DNA of 64,000 nucleotides, taken from contig JAMWET010002870.1 of assembly GCA_024036415.1 (NCBI GenBank), forward strand, positions 558,001-622,000, in the 5' to 3' direction. Every line of letters begins with the position of its first letter. Positions within the stretch are counted from its first letter, which is position 1. Of the stretch, positions 23,089 through 35,820 are shown piece after piece. A program made the position numbers and the translations under genes. Below the pieces are notes generated by a model. That model saw only the letters and a program-made list of their open reading frames with translations. It searched no databases and was not told the origin of the DNA. This stretch comes from Prochilodus magdalenae. Taxonomy: Eukaryota; Chordata; Actinopteri; Characiformes; Prochilodontidae.

Positions 23089-25027
23089 CATTCTTCAATG
23101 GCCTGTACATTCCTTTATCTATGATTACAAGGCCAATGCAATTTTTAGACAACACTATTGTAAATCTAAATAGGCAGGCAAACATGCACACTGTAGGCTA
23201 AAACCCATTTGCACTCACTTCACTTTCTCCATCCTAACAAGCTGAAAGAAAGAAAAAGTATTCAGTTAACTAGCGATTTCTACTCGTTGTAGCAAACATC
23301 TAGTCAGTGTTGGGTACGACTACTTGTGTGTAAAAAGCTTTAAGGCTTGAAAGTCTTCTTCATTAAATGCGTGTACAAAACAATCTACAATCTAACTGTA
23401 GACACTCTCTAATGTCACAATGCAAACTGCTTATGCAAACTGTCTTTTCATTTTCATGTGACAGGTGCCAGTCTTCCTAAGCTACTATTTTTTCAAGCTG
23501 TGCCTTTTATCTTAAACATCAAAACTTCTAAAACTAATTTAACCAATTTAACTTGGGGCTTCACAGCAAACTTCTAAAGAGACAGAAACATGATGGTGCA
23601 AATAGTGCAAAACCAAATGCCTTATTAAATTCATTTTACTTTTTCATTTTCCCTTTGCTTTTAACAGCATGCAAACGCTTTCATTTTGTGTCGAGGTCTC
23701 TGGAGCCGACTATGGGCCTTCATTGGAGCTATTGATTAGTCCTGATCATTAAGTATGTTAGTAAGTGGTGAGAACACAGCAAACCTAAATAGTGATATCA
23801 GCAAGAGGCAAAATCTTCTTACCACATCGATCTAATTTAGCAGAGCAGAAATAAATACCTACAAACAATACCCACTCAACAAGCTGAGCAATAACATGCA
23901 ATAACTCTGTTTAGTACATATGGATTGTATTGATGACATGGCTGACCACTTGTAAACTGTAATCTAGCAAAACAAATGGCAAGACATTCTTCTTTTTTTT
24001 TCAAATGATTCAAGTGCCTTGTATTCTCCTTAACCCAATAATAACCTGCAGCTTTTATAATTCCCAATTGCCAATATTATACTGATATTCCAAAATAATT
24101 TTCCTTTAGGCACTGTTTTTAAGTGACCTGATATGGCAAGCCTGGGCAGAAGCTTATGGTTATTACTGTCTAGTTTTCTCATTAAAGACACCCGAAAAGA
24201 GTGTCAAGGGAGCTGCAATGTCTCAAACTCATATGAGTGGAAAATCCAACATGTCCTCAGATGGCACAGTGGCAAGGATGGAGAACATGTGAAAACGACA
24301 ATTCACACACTATGAAAGTGAGACTGAGAGGAAGAGAGAGAAAGGTTATGAGATAGTTAGCTCAATGCAGAGACTGTAGCAGACACAAGATTGCTCAAAG
24401 TGGAGACTATAATACTGGACGACCTTTCCAGCACCCATGGAACTAACGAGGGACATACTTGGGCAGACAGGGCACACAGGAGCACAGCTAATTGATTTGC
24501 CGTGTGCCGAACAGTTTAAAGGTCCATGCGTTACCATCAAGAGGCAGTAAAGAAGTCTATAAAACGTGTGCCAGCAAACTGAACAGAAAGATCAAATCAG
24601 TGTCAGCGCCTCCTGAAAAGCCTCAGAAAAGCTCCATTTGAAATCTGCAGATACAGAGTACAGGGAAAGGCCTGAATAAAATGTGCAGGCAAAAGACAAT
24701 AATCAGTGTTGCAATGCTCATCACTTTGCTTTTGTGTGTGGGTTTTTTTGGTTTGGCTGTGTGCTCAAACAGCCGACTCATGTACTGTGTAAAAATTGGA
24801 TTCAAATATGTGGTTGAGTTACAGTGGGGGAGGATGTACCTCAGCCTAGGGTTTTGATTTAAACCTGCTAGAAAAACATCCTGCAGTGATGGTTCCTGTT
24901 AGCCATACAAAGGTTTTTTTGGGTGCAGCACGACAGAGAGCAAGAAACTCTTTCAGGAGTTTATTATTTGTCTTACTGGCTTCTTCATTAATTCATTCAT
25001 TAATTCTTTCACAGATAAACAACTCAC

Positions 25028-25132
25028 CCTGAGGAAGGAAGGAAAGCCCAGTCCATAATAACCCACAGCAAAGTAGTCCGGTTTTGGTCTGATCACCTTA
25101 ACTATGTTCTCATAGAACTGTGCTTGCTTCCT
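25028..25132 (-). CDS. dock1: dock1 exon 11 of window: DHR-2 lobe [11 protein letters not shown] segment
   Basis: This 105-bp exon encodes 35 codons in phase 0-0, with acceptor ctctatag and donor GTGAGTTG. It encodes [16 protein letters not shown] then [19 protein letters not shown], about residues 1317-1351. [17 protein letters not shown] begins lobe B, and the family has Gln where this protein has Leu (YYGLGF). An alternative acceptor two bases further in (AG-AG) would break the frame, so 25132 is preferred. Confidence 0.96.
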
Positions 25133-25796
25133 CTATAGAGAGAGAAGGGGAGAGAGATAGTGAGACAAAAAAAAAGACTTAACATATATATTTTCAGCAA
25201 TGAATATTCATTAAAATCACTTTAAATCTAACAATCTTTTATTTTGTTAAAGGACTCTGAACCATTACATTGGGCCATTCATCATGAAATGTTTAGAAAA
25301 TGTAAATGACGTGGCAGAAGAGTTACATAGATGACAACAAATGATAGCAACATGTAAATGTCTCACTTACAAGGCCACATTCTACATTTTTGTCTTGTAT
25401 GTTTTCCTCCACTTTTGACACTTTTTGCATGGTTTTATGTAAATTCATCAATACACCATCAAAGGATGAAATATTGTCCCTCACGGCCACATGGTGAGTA
25501 AGTAGATCCCATTGTTTCAAACTAACTGTATCCCAGTGTCTAAAAAGCCAGCGTGGATCATTAAGAAATGTCACTACCAAAACATGTGTTCTGCAATAAA
25601 TGAGTGTTTCCCAGTGTAGTCCCAGTGTCTTAATGAAAAAATAACATTACTTAGGTGTATGCAAAGAAAACAATCTTATTCCAAGGTCTAGGGAATCTTT
25701 CTCAACTAAAACAGTTGTTAACCTTTGTTTTATCCGAGCTCTGCAGGATGATGCACCAATTCCTAAGTCAGACAGAAAAATTAAGCTTTAACGTAC
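25133..25796 (-). other. dock1 intron (664 bp)
   Basis: A CT-rich tract on the gene strand lies just upstream of the acceptor at 25133 (plus-strand GAGA, 25137-25160). Nothing else was recognised. Confidence 0.7.
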
Positions 25797-25886
25797 CAAT
25801 AAGGCACTCAGCTGCTCAAAGTCAAACATCTCGTTCTCGTACTGCTCAGCCAGCTCCTTCCCCAGAATAATAGCCTCCTCCCACAT
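25797..25886 (-). CDS. dock1: dock1 exon 10 of window: DHR-2 lobe A helices
   Basis: This 90-bp exon encodes 30 codons in phase 0-0. It encodes [16 protein letters not shown] then [14 protein letters not shown], about residues 1287-1316. [21 protein letters not shown] is highly conserved in DOCK1. Acceptor tttaacag and donor GTACGT are acceptable. The helical pair belongs to the TPR-like helical array of lobe A, which in DOCK-A proteins mediates dimerisation. Confidence 0.96.
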
Positions 25887-28486
25887 CTGTTAAACAGGAC
25901 AAAAAAAAAACATGCAATCATTAGACTAAGACACAATGGTTTATAGCAAGGTCCTACAGGCTGTACCCTGGAAAAGATTAACCTATATAAGCCAGTACCA
26001 GACTGTATTAACTTCCATTTCTGCTTTAGACATGGGTAACTGTATTCCTGCCCTGTGGACGTTTTATTCTTTACCTTTTTAAGTCTGTGGGCCAACTAAT
26101 TACTGATAGAACTGAAATACTGTTGGTTTGGAGTCACCATACACTCAGACCCCCGCCTGCTGAAACATATCTACAATGCAATTTATCTAGCAGCAGCCTC
26201 AGAATGGGCTTGCAGTATGCAGTATGCAGCACAGAAACACTTTCTGAAAATCAAAATATATTTATAAACTTTGCTAAATCTATAACCAAACGAAATGTTT
26301 TAGTTTAGCTGTAGTAGATTAAGGTTCTTATAGACTATTAACAGTCACAATTCGAGCCCACATACTCCCATGTAACTGCAATTACTGTGATGAAAGGAAA
26401 GCTCTTATTATTTGAATGTCATTTGGTTAAAAAAAAATCATAAAATTGATTTAACCACACTATAATCAATCTGAAAAGGCAAATGGCACAGACTGACACA
26501 GGTGGTTATTAACAGTTTCAAAAACCATTAATACTGAAAGATGCAATAATCTGTTAGGCTCTACAACCTGCATCAGACAAATAAAAGCCTTTTGCCTTCA
26601 TTTCTCATTAAATTCAGCCTCGTATCCATATTACATAGTTGTGCGACTGTGTGTTGGGAATTATTTGTTAGTTGTGCTGTTTTGGTGCTTGTTAGTTATT
26701 GTTGCCTAGAAGTGATTCTTCTTCAAGTTAGGATAAATTATTTATTCTTATTAATGTAGTTCAGTTACATTACTAAAAAAGTAAAAATAACTCAGGTCCT
26801 CCCTGATTCGCAAAAGCTACCTGTGTGTGGCGCAAGTGACCCAGCACCATGACTTGCATGCACTGGCCATTCACACATACAGTATCTGCACAATGGAACG
26901 GCACGGTAGTTCTACAGACATCCTTTATCTAAACAGACAAAGATGTCAAATCCGCCACTCTGTTAAAAATATATATATTATTTAAAGAAATTTCAGGTTT
27001 CAAGTCTGATAGACCAGCCAAATTTTTTTTTTTATAAAAGCGCAAAAAGTCTGAGAAGTATTTTAATTAACAACCTCAAATTAAATGCAAAACTTTTCTG
27101 TGAAGATTTTTTTTACCTGCATGATTCATGTGATTGAAGAAAATAGCTCCTTGTCTATTCCCTCATCAAAAAAAAATGACCAAATTAAAATAAAAAATTA
27201 CCAATCATAATTTACTAGGTAAGTTCTTAGCGGGGAACACCCCAATGTAGGAGGAGAGAGAACTTCTACAGTATAAAATGTTTTTTTTGTTTGTTGTTGC
27301 TTTACTATGCGTGACCGAGCAGTCCATGGGTTTTATTGTGTACTGTTATTATTCCTGTATTTGTTCCTCTTTGTGTACATATACCAAACACTTTGTAGGA
27401 ACAGCAATAAATATTCAATCTTCATCCTGAAAACTACCACCAGCGAGTCTTTCTTGGTCTCTCTGTCTCAGTTTACTTTAGATCTTCTTTTTTTAATCCC
27501 TCTCTTTCTGTCTGTCTGTGCGTGTGCCTGATTCTCTCTCTGGAGGGAAAAGGCTTGCCATCTGGGTAAGTCCCAACAGCAGGAGCTACATTTAAAATAG
27601 ATTTGCTAGAAAGGCTGGACGAGGTCCCTGGTAGTCTGCACAACGGAGCACACCAGGATGCCAAAACTTCACTCGAGGACAAGGTGCTCTTCTACTTTCA
27701 TATCCCTGCAACCCCAAACCAACACTCATACGCACACATGCCTGCCCCTGTCTGGAATTCTAAATATGAATTTAGTCATGAATGTGGGTTGCAGAATCAC
27801 ATAATGAGATCCATGACAGGGGCAGGGGGCACTTGAGTCTATGACCCTGGCGAGAAAGCCCATTCTGACAGAGCTCTCAGACTTTCTTTACTCCAATAAA
27901 AACTCCAGAGGTGGATGTGCACTCCAGTGGCTTTAATATTGTCAACAGTCCTCCAGTGTATGCCCTCTGCTGTCCATACAGTATGAATATTTAACTTTAA
28001 ACGCTTTCCTTCATTCTCAGAGTATGAAGGCTGAGCTATGCTTGCTAACAAGCATCCTTGGAGTATCTCTGAAATATGCTAAAACTGCAGTGGGTATGAC
28101 AAACAGGCACATCTAAAACAGTATCATCACATATGTGTATAAATTTGACGGTATTAATTCATGGATAAACTAGAATGTGTAAGAGAATGCAGCAAGTGGT
28201 TTTGTGCTGAATTTGCTTTTTGATTACTGAGTTGGTGGATACAGCTGCATAAGTGGGCAGGTTTAAAAGATAATACAGAATTGAAGGATAATACAGGATT
28301 TAATACTACTACTACTAATATCAATAATATTGACATCCATGGGATCAGCTACTTATTTGAAGATTACCAGCAGTTAACAGTAGAAGTTTAACAGAGTTCG
28401 GCTAATATGCTATTGATTTTATAGTTTTGAGTTTTGGTCAGGTAAAACTTAATCGCTAGAGACAACTACATTTGACGGCTGCTTAC
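25887..28486 (-). other. dock1 intron (2600 bp)
   Basis: AT-rich unique sequence with short homopolymer runs and no recognisable gene or transposon. Confidence 0.65.
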
Positions 28487-28606
28487 CTTGCCCTTGTCGA
28501 AGTAGTTGATAATCTCCTGGTAGAGCTGGTCCTTCAGCTGGCCTTGAGTACTGGCCAGGTAACCATCTCTCTGTGTCAAATGAGCAGCGCAGGCCTCCTC
28601 TGACCA
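28487..28606 (-). CDS. dock1: dock1 exon 9 of window: DHR-2 lobe A
   Basis: This 120-bp exon encodes 40 codons in phase 0-0, with acceptor atttgcag and donor GTAAGCAG. It encodes WSEEACAAHLTQRDGY, LASTQGQLKDQLYQE and IINYFDKGK, about residues 1247-1286. The CAAHLTQRDGY segment is specific to DOCK1; DOCK2 and DOCK5 differ here. This supports the gene assignment. Confidence 0.97.
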
Positions 28607-31600
28607 CTGCAAATAGAGCACATGATGTCTCAATACATTATCCCTGGCGCTGCAGGGCTGTGTCAGTGACTTTAAATGTAGGAAGCACATACAGGTAGCA
28701 TGTACCAGCACTTGTTTCAACCCTCTGCTTCTTCATTACATCTGACATAGTGGGTGAAATTTTGAATAAGACTTTTGGGAAAGCTCTTCACCGCACCTGT
28801 GTATGTCCCTGGTTTACAAACGATTCACTACAGTATACATACATCACATATATTTGCTCTTTTATCTCTTACTCTTTTTTCAGTAGGCACCCATATTCCT
28901 ACACTGGTTCCAAATGCTGCTGACTGCATCTGCTGGCATTACTTGCCCTATCACACCAAGATCACGGCAGATAACATTGATTTACTCACCACCTAACAAT
29001 ATTCATTACAGAGTCTGCCTGCTTCCGTAAACAACGGAGAATAAAGGCAAGGACGGCGAAGATTAACAGGGCTTGCTCTTTTTTTCTGCTGACCCCACAA
29101 TCTACTACCTCTCTGGTGCCAGCACACACAGAATAATGAGAAGCCTGATTGGTTAGATGGGGTCAGCTGACCCTCAGATAAGCCCAGACATTGGCTGGTG
29201 TGTGAAGAGGCTGTTTTGTGCTCAGGGCCCTGTCAGAACTGATTCACTGTAGTGCAAACGTAATTGACATTTCATGTTACAGCAGGGAAGAGTGCGGGGT
29301 AAACTTCCCCAGGAAATCACATCATTGGCAGACAAGAGGCTCATGGGAAACAGTCAGCTACACTGCAAACCTGTACATGTATATCCAAACCTTCATCGAG
29401 AGGTCACACAATCAGCATGCGGAATAGTGCTGGTTTTGAAGGACAGAATTGGTGTGACGGGGTGATGTCTATTGAATACTGCCTCAAGGCCTACACACAG
29501 CTCTGGGCTTGTTAATATGCAGCATTCGGCAGCAGAGAGTCAGCAGAATACTGCAAACTCAGAAACACGCACACAGGCACACTCATACACATGCTCATAT
29601 ACTCTCTATCTGTATACTGTGTCTGCGCGTTTAAACATACTGTGACCGTAACATGCTTTACATTTGTATAAATAAAAAGTCAATGAAACACTTAAAATAT
29701 CTGTAAGACCCTTAAAGACCACTCTCATGGTGAAGTGTAATATGGTGTATTTAAAAATTCTATAAAGTGTAAATTACTGTATTCTGCCCCTGGGTGTACC
29801 CCTGAAGAGTGGCAACAGACCAAAGGGTAACCAATAGTTACAACAATCCCCATATGGGCATGCACTGATCCAATGTATACTAACATTCAAATCCTGTTGT
29901 GAATAGTGTAAATAGGATTTTGGTGTTCTGGATTTTTGCCTGATTGTAAATGTAGCGTTTCCCTACCAAAGTAAAATAAAATCTATAGATCATTATACTG
30001 AAGCACTTTTTGTGCTTTACTGAAGTGTTTAATGCTTGTAAAATGTCTTTATTCATCATGTTAACATGGCCGACAGAAAAAATGGAAAAAACAAACAAAC
30101 AATCATGTTACATTATTTTTTAAATTTATATTTTATAAAGCTGTTATTTCTTTGCTAATGTTTTTGAACACTTACATTACACCACTTGTCAAACACAAAA
30201 AAAACCACACTTTTGCGGTACATGCAGCCATTTCCGTGTTCATCAAAAGATCTGTGTACAATTTATTTTTAGAATCAAAACTCTTTCTACAATCAAACAT
30301 GCAGTTGCACATACTTCTTTGAGTACTGGCGATATCCACCATATGCTCACAAAAGCAAATGGTTATAGGAATAGTTTTATATGAAAGCGGCTTCACTGTC
30401 TACTGCCTTTCACAATGACACAGCTACAGGGAGCATTTCAGATTAAAAAAAAAAAAAAAAAAAGAATTCCTTATAATGCTTTGAGCCATGTGGATAGACT
30501 GAAGCCCTGCCACACATTACAAGGATAAGTGTAAGTAACCCTGTGTATTTAGGGCTTTCCCTGTAGGGCAAAGCACAAACTGTAGTATTTATGAAAAGTT
30601 GTAGCTCTATGGAGCAGTTTGAGAAGGAAAGAGAAGTAGTGTTTTCCTCTCTTAGCACAACAAAACTCAGACAAAACACTTGCAAGTTGGTAGCATGAAC
30701 AACAAACCAACACTACAAACTGCTCTGAATACAATGAATAATTTAAGACTATTTGAAGTTTAAACCTCCAAAAAAGAGTATGTATGTACATGAATAAAAT
30801 GGAGGAGAGCTCTGGTGGAAAAAAGTATGAGCCTTGGTCTTTCAACATGCAGTCGGCTAAGCACACCCGCGATGGAAGGCGAAGGGCTTTCTTTTCACTC
30901 TACCCTGTGATATTCCAGACTTCCCCAAGTCTACCAGCTATTCAAAGCCAAGTGTAGATGTTAGGCCATGAGGATGCAGCCTGGTTGAGCTTGTACAATG
31001 CCTCTTGATGCAGGTTTCGCCCTGAAACTCGCATGCATCGCAGAATTTGTGATGCATGCCAGTTTCAGGGCGAAACCTGCATCAAGAGGCATTGTACAAG
31101 CTCAACCAGGCTGCATCCTCATTTCTGTCTCTACAACAGCCACTGCCTTAATTAAAACTAAACGGATTTGATATTCTGATATTGTTACAGTTGAATATTA
31201 TGTAGACATGCTGCCATTTTTTACATCAGTCATCTTTGTTTGTGTCAAAAATAGAAGCAAATTCATCCATCATGCTCTTACGAAACAAATACAATCACAA
31301 AGGAAGAAAACGATTGTGGAATGAGTCTGTGAGAGCCTGCACATGTCCTTTGTGGTTTCCGCGTTGGCCGGTCTAGCATGATTCCACAGGCAGAGAGAAG
31401 CTTTTGTGTACTGCATGCATATATAAAGGAGATCCAAGGTTGAGGGAGTTAATGCATTACAATATACCTGTGGTTAACTGACTAAACCATGCTCTGCCCA
31501 TAACTACGCGGGTTTGAAGCAACAGATGATGGATTGTAAACGGTTTACAGAAAGTTGGAGAAATCACATTCAACCAACTGAGAAATCTTACTCAAAACTG

Positions 31601-32139
31601 AAGGTGCAGCGTGTAAACCTCTTCAAACTACTACAACTCCCCACCCCTCCCTTCTCTTCCCCGAGTACCTATGGTTGCTGTCAGGTTTTCCGCCAGTGCC
31701 TTAGCAACAGAACCTGAATGCCCTATTTGAGATAAACGCTGAAGACTGAAATTGAATAGTTTGTGAACAAAAAGCTGACATTAGTTGACCTTGTAGTTTT
31801 AATGTTGATATTTAGTAAGGTACAATAACCCTACCTGCAAAATAGTCCAGGCAGTGTTTTGGGCACAGCATTACTGATAAGCATAATAGTATGAGATTCT
31901 ACATTTTCCAACCGTACTATAGACCCACCAAACTCAACCTGGAGTTTTATGTAACCAAAAGAAGATAAAAAAGAAAAGAAGGCAGGTCAATTGTGGGTAA
32001 ACCCAAGGCTAGTGTCATGGAAATTGTTTAAGTCTAGTCTTAGACTAAACTGCAAGGTCAATGGAGTTTCACCATTAATAATTTAATTTCTTCTAGAATT
32101 CAGAGAACTGGCCTGTTGTGAACACAAACTGATCTGTAC
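28607..32139 (-). other. dock1 intron (3533 bp) with a large palindrome
   Basis: Contains a poly-A run (about 30445-30463) and a 155-bp near-perfect palindrome (30968-31122). The remainder is unique AT-rich sequence. Confidence 0.75.
30968..31122. repeat. Near-perfect palindrome, 72-bp arms
   Basis: The left arm 30968-31039 and right arm 31051-31122 are reverse complements at 71 of 72 positions (mismatch C30/C60, at 31030 and 31060), around an 11-base spacer at 31040-31050. The boundaries are sharp: flanking bases do not pair. The arms are of average GC content and not simple repeat. No target-site duplication is evident. In the dock1 pre-mRNA this would fold into one long hairpin. It may be a fold-back or MITE element, a recent inverted duplication or an assembly artefact. 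Confidence 0.95.
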
Positions 32140-32230
32140 CTTTAGAAGCTTGGCATGCAGCAGCAAAGTGTAGGCAGCCTCTGTGTAGTTGTCACACTCC
32201 TTATGCAGGTCACACAGCTTATACAGGTAC
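32140..32230 (-). CDS. dock1: dock1 exon 8 of window: DHR-2 lobe [19 protein letters not shown]
   Basis: This 91-bp exon has a first base that completes an Arg codon from the previous exon. It encodes [18 protein letters not shown] then [12 protein letters not shown], about residues 1217-1246. The [21 protein letters not shown] block is diagnostic for DOCK1 at the start of the catalytic domain (DOCK2 and DOCK5 have LRDLH with a different next motif). Acceptor gtgtag and donor GTACAG are usable. Confidence 0.97.
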
Positions 32231-32440
32231 CTACACACACATACACAAAGAGAATAAAAAATACTGCACAAAAAAAAAACAGAACAAATTTCATTCAGTA
32301 ACACTCATTTTTCCTCCTACACTGGCGAGGCACTGCAGAGAGAAGTACTCCATCTTTGTTCCAAAACTTTGTCACCCTTGAGACTGTTCAAGAGTACAGA
32401 AAGAGCCCAAACAGGAAATGTGGAAAAAGAAATGACATAC

Positions 32441-32481
32441 CTGATATACATCTCTTCCCTCTCAATCTCCTTGTAGAAATT
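32441..32481 (-). CDS. dock1: dock1 exon 7 of window: micro-exon at start of DHR-2
   Basis: This exon is only 41 bp, with acceptor ttttgcag and donor GTATGTCA. It encodes NFYKEIEREEMYI plus two bases of Arg, about residues 1203-1215. It lies where the DHR-2 domain begins (about 1207). NFYKEIEREEMYIRY matches DOCK1. A 210-bp intron separates it from the next exon, the shortest in the window. Confidence 0.96.
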
Positions 32482-33765
32482 CTGCAAAATAAGAACCAAG
32501 GAAATGTATTTCAATGACTTTCAAGCTGAATATTTTATCTGACAAAAAAAACCCCACAACACAGAGCAGAGTAAAGCAAAAGATTTCTGAAGCCAAAGAC
32601 TGTGGCAGGCAGAAGGAGAAGTGGTAGCACAAGATTTTATTAATGACAAAAACATATAACCCTGTCTTTTACATTGCTGACTAACATTCACTTACTTCGC
32701 TGAAATCTGGAGTGGTGACGGCTCAGTATATTGCTAGTACTTATGAGTATGCATGTTCAGATACCAGATACACCTGATATACATATTTAACATAGAACAC
32801 CTTTGTGCATCTTTGTTAGCTGTTAGTGTTGTATCAGCTCAAGAACAACTGCATCACGGAGGCGAAAGGAAGATGTTCAGGTGGAAGCCAGAAGACTTTA
32901 AGTCACAACAGAATCTGTGCGAAAGATGAGGTTTGGTAAACAGAAGGGGAAGTGCTGGTGGTGTGAGCTGTGAGGGAGGCTCTCTTTACAGATGGCAGGT
33001 GTTGCTCTGTTTCAGAGAGGCTGACCTTTTACACCTTCCCAACAGACGTTAGGCTTTCAGAAAACCAAGTGCTCTGTGATCTCACCATTACTCCACACAC
33101 TGTGCGTGTGTGTGTGTGTGCGTTTAAGTCGAGTGGATTATTAACAGTATCAACAATCTCTTTTTACTACATTTTTGTGCTTTTGTGTTTTTTGTTTGCT
33201 TAGTATTTGTACCTGTCCATTTTTGACCTGATCCCACACCAGGCATCTGTCCAATGAACTTTAAAATAAGTTGCATATAACTGCCCTTCTACACCTTTCA
33301 TAAAAAAAAAAGTTATTTATCTGAACAGCTATTAAGTCCATGCATTTATTTAATTCACGTGAGCCTTATCTTATTATGGTCATATTAATGACTGACATCT
33401 GGTGTGTGAATATTCTAGATGAAACATTACATCAGTATTATATTTTTAGCTTATTTGATTTGATATAAAGGTACAGGTGACTGACACAGTTACTAGACAA
33501 AAATGAAAAATTGGAAAACAAAAAAAGCAGAACAATAAAAAAAAAAAAAGAGAGAGCAGAACGATCTTTGGGCAGACTAGAAAAAGACATGGATAATGCC
33601 ATAAATCATAAATGACTAATGAAAACAATATGGTCATGTCGTTCTGAGCAACTGCAGGGCAGTGTATTAGTCCTTTATGGTCAGCAAAAGCCCAGACTGG
33701 ATTACAAAATATGACGTGAGTCTAAAACTAAATTGACTACATTACTATGTGTATGAGTCTCTCAC
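32482..33765 (-). other. dock1 intron (1284 bp)
   Basis: Includes a short TG repeat near 33106-33121 and A-rich runs. No gene or transposon was recognised. Confidence 0.7.
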
Positions 33766-33922
33766 CAGTACGTTGACTGTGCAGCTCATGCGATTCTCTT
33801 TGTTCTCATCATGCATGATGGTCCTGTAGTCCAGCAGACGCTCCAGCAGACGAACCACCAGACTCACAAAGGTTTCCCCACTCTTTGCCAGGTATTTGTG
33901 CTTTCTGCAGTGCTCCAACAGG
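33766..33922 (-). CDS. dock1: dock1 exon 6 of window: helical region before DHR-2
   Basis: This 157-bp exon has a first base that completes an Ile codon. It encodes [34 protein letters not shown] and [18 protein letters not shown], about residues 1151-1202. [16 protein letters not shown] is strongly conserved in DOCK1. The segment is alpha-helical repeat sequence linking the central armadillo-like region to the catalytic domain. Acceptor gtggcag and donor GTGAGAG are good. Confidence 0.96.
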
Positions 33923-34742
33923 CTGCCACACACACAGTTACAAACTTAAAACAAGGATGTACATGGTTGTATATATTTATGCACCAACACAGTGGAAGAC
34001 GTTAACATTTTGAGGCACATGCTGTCTACCAACAAAACCATTTTCTGCTGGGCAGGTGTGTTATGTTTGGATGATGTATTTTAGTCTAGCTAACTGTCAC
34101 TATAACTGCTGTCACTCATATATGCACTCACCAGATATAATATCAGTGTGCATTCTGTGACTTACACAAACAAATCAGTGAACAAAAAATACTTATAGTA
34201 GAAAAACAGTATCGTTATGGCACGAAAAAAAACCTCTTCAATCCTGATAGCAGGTAGCTGTCAAAAATAATAGGCGGCATTGCTATGAGAACACTAAAAT
34301 GACCAAATACAATATACCTTTTAATGATTTTACTATCAAATATGTGTCACCCGCATCAGGGGTTGGAGTTGTGCCCCACTCTCGCCTACACCTTGCAATG
34401 TGTTCATCTGGTGCACTGTTGATATGACTAAAGACTGACCAGAATCTGAATCATTACAAAACTCACAGAAACACACACGGAACATATTTAGTTGGCCATG
34501 ATGCTCACAGCTCAGAGTTTTAAAAGTCTGGTGTGATTGGTTAGAGCTCTGAATTTCATACAGATGTTTGTCAAAGGCTGATATACGTCTAACACAAATG
34601 ACACTGTGCAGCTCTCACAGCTACACTTGACAAGTAAAATTATGAGGAACAACAAATTTTAAGCTCAAGACTCATCCTGAGATGCCACAGCATGTCTCTG
34701 ACAGAATCATAATGAGTGTGATGTAGCAACAGAGGGTCTTAC
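33923..34742 (-). other. dock1 intron (820 bp)
   Basis: Unique AT-rich sequence. Nothing was recognised. Confidence 0.65.
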
Positions 34743-34828
34743 ATTTTCTGGAAGAGGATTTTGTATTGCTCGTCTCCCCTGCCTCCCTCAACCTCGTGAT
34801 CCAGCTTCGTGATGATCTCATTTTCAAA
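34743..34828 (-). CDS. dock1: dock1 exon 5 of window: [16 protein letters not shown] segment
   Basis: This 86-bp exon starts in phase 0 (acceptor aattgcag) and ends with two bases of Ile before GTAAGACC. It encodes [18 protein letters not shown] then [10 protein letters not shown], about residues 1122-1149. [21 protein letters not shown] is one of the most conserved strings in the DOCK-A group. It joins to [11 protein letters not shown] in the next exon. Confidence 0.97.
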
Positions 34829-35092
34829 CTGCAATTAAACATAGCAGCTGTAAATAATCACTGTGGCTAATTTTTCATTTCATTAGCACCGGACCCCTCC
34901 TCCCTCCCGCCCTTTCTCCCACACCCATTACTTTCTCTCTCTCCCTCTCTGGCTGAGCATAATCAGAGTTTATCAGCTCTGACTGAGGGCTCATCTTCAT
35001 CTGCTCATCATCACAAGCAATGAAATGCTCCATCAGGGAGAGATTGGACACGGAGACTGAGAGAGGGAAAGAAATGGGGGGGATAGGGAGGT

Positions 35093-35108
35093 AGAGAGAG
35101 CAAGAGAG

Positions 35109-35166
<58 letters not shown>

Positions 35167-35188
35167 TGAGAGAGGGAGAGAGAGAGAG
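35093..35188. repeat. GA microsatellite
   Basis: About 96 bases of slightly interrupted GA. The long Leu/Ser open frames on the opposite strand are artefacts of it. Confidence 0.95.
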
Positions 35189-35719
35189 CAAGAGCCTGCA
35201 GTAGCAGCTGCAGGTTAATGCACAGCATCTGCAGAGAAACAGCAGTAGCTCCGGTTGTGCAGTGTCTGGCCCTGCAGTGTAACCGTGGCTACCAGTCAGA
35301 GTGTTTCCACACAGGCCTGCTGCAATCTGGGAATTACGCCTGCCTGCAGAAAAGAGAGGAAACACCTGGCCCCTGAAGTGGGGTCAAGCTAAGCGCACAG
35401 TGTGCGAGTCTCTTGGGGGAATAAACAAGGCAGTGCTTCAGAAGAGAAAGACAGACACAAAGGCCTAAAGACAGCGGTCTGTACGCTTCTGACCCATCCT
35501 GTTATTACAGGCAGGGATGCAAGTGTAAGATTTAAGTGCCTATTCAATTAATGAATCTCATCAATATCTTAATGTATATTGGGGAAGCAATACCGATACC
35601 CTAGGAATTTAATTCCCATCATGCTATTTAAGGGCTAATTTAGAAACATAAATCTTACTCCTTCATGCCAGCCCACACGATTTACCTGCTTGGGGGAGGC
35701 ATCCTCATAATTAATAAAT

Positions 35720-35820
35720 ACATACATGCATACATGCATACATGCATACATACATGCATACATGCATGCATACATGCATGCATACATGCATACATGCATA
35801 CATGCATACATACATACATA
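35720..35820. repeat. CATA/CATG repeat
   Basis: About 101 bases of mixed CATA and CATG units, strictly alternating purine and pyrimidine over long runs. It produces spurious His/Cys/Met/Tyr open frames on both strands. Confidence 0.95.

Larger units (their letters stand above)
16825..25027 (-). other. dock1 intron (8203 bp)
   Basis: No gene was recognised. It holds an old diverged duplication (about 17370-17610 versus 17985-18220), a GC-richer unique block at 18380-18700, an ATCA repeat (20577-20608), a TTTA repeat (23049-23088) and otherwise AT-rich unique sequence. Confidence 0.6.

Noticed and set aside
30445..30463. Poly-A run as the tail of a processed pseudogene
   Set aside because: No coding or repeat body is recognisable next to it.
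34875..35365. Leu/Ser-rich open frames on the minus strand
   Set aside because: Produced by the GA microsatellite at 35093-35188; they lie in a dock1 intron.
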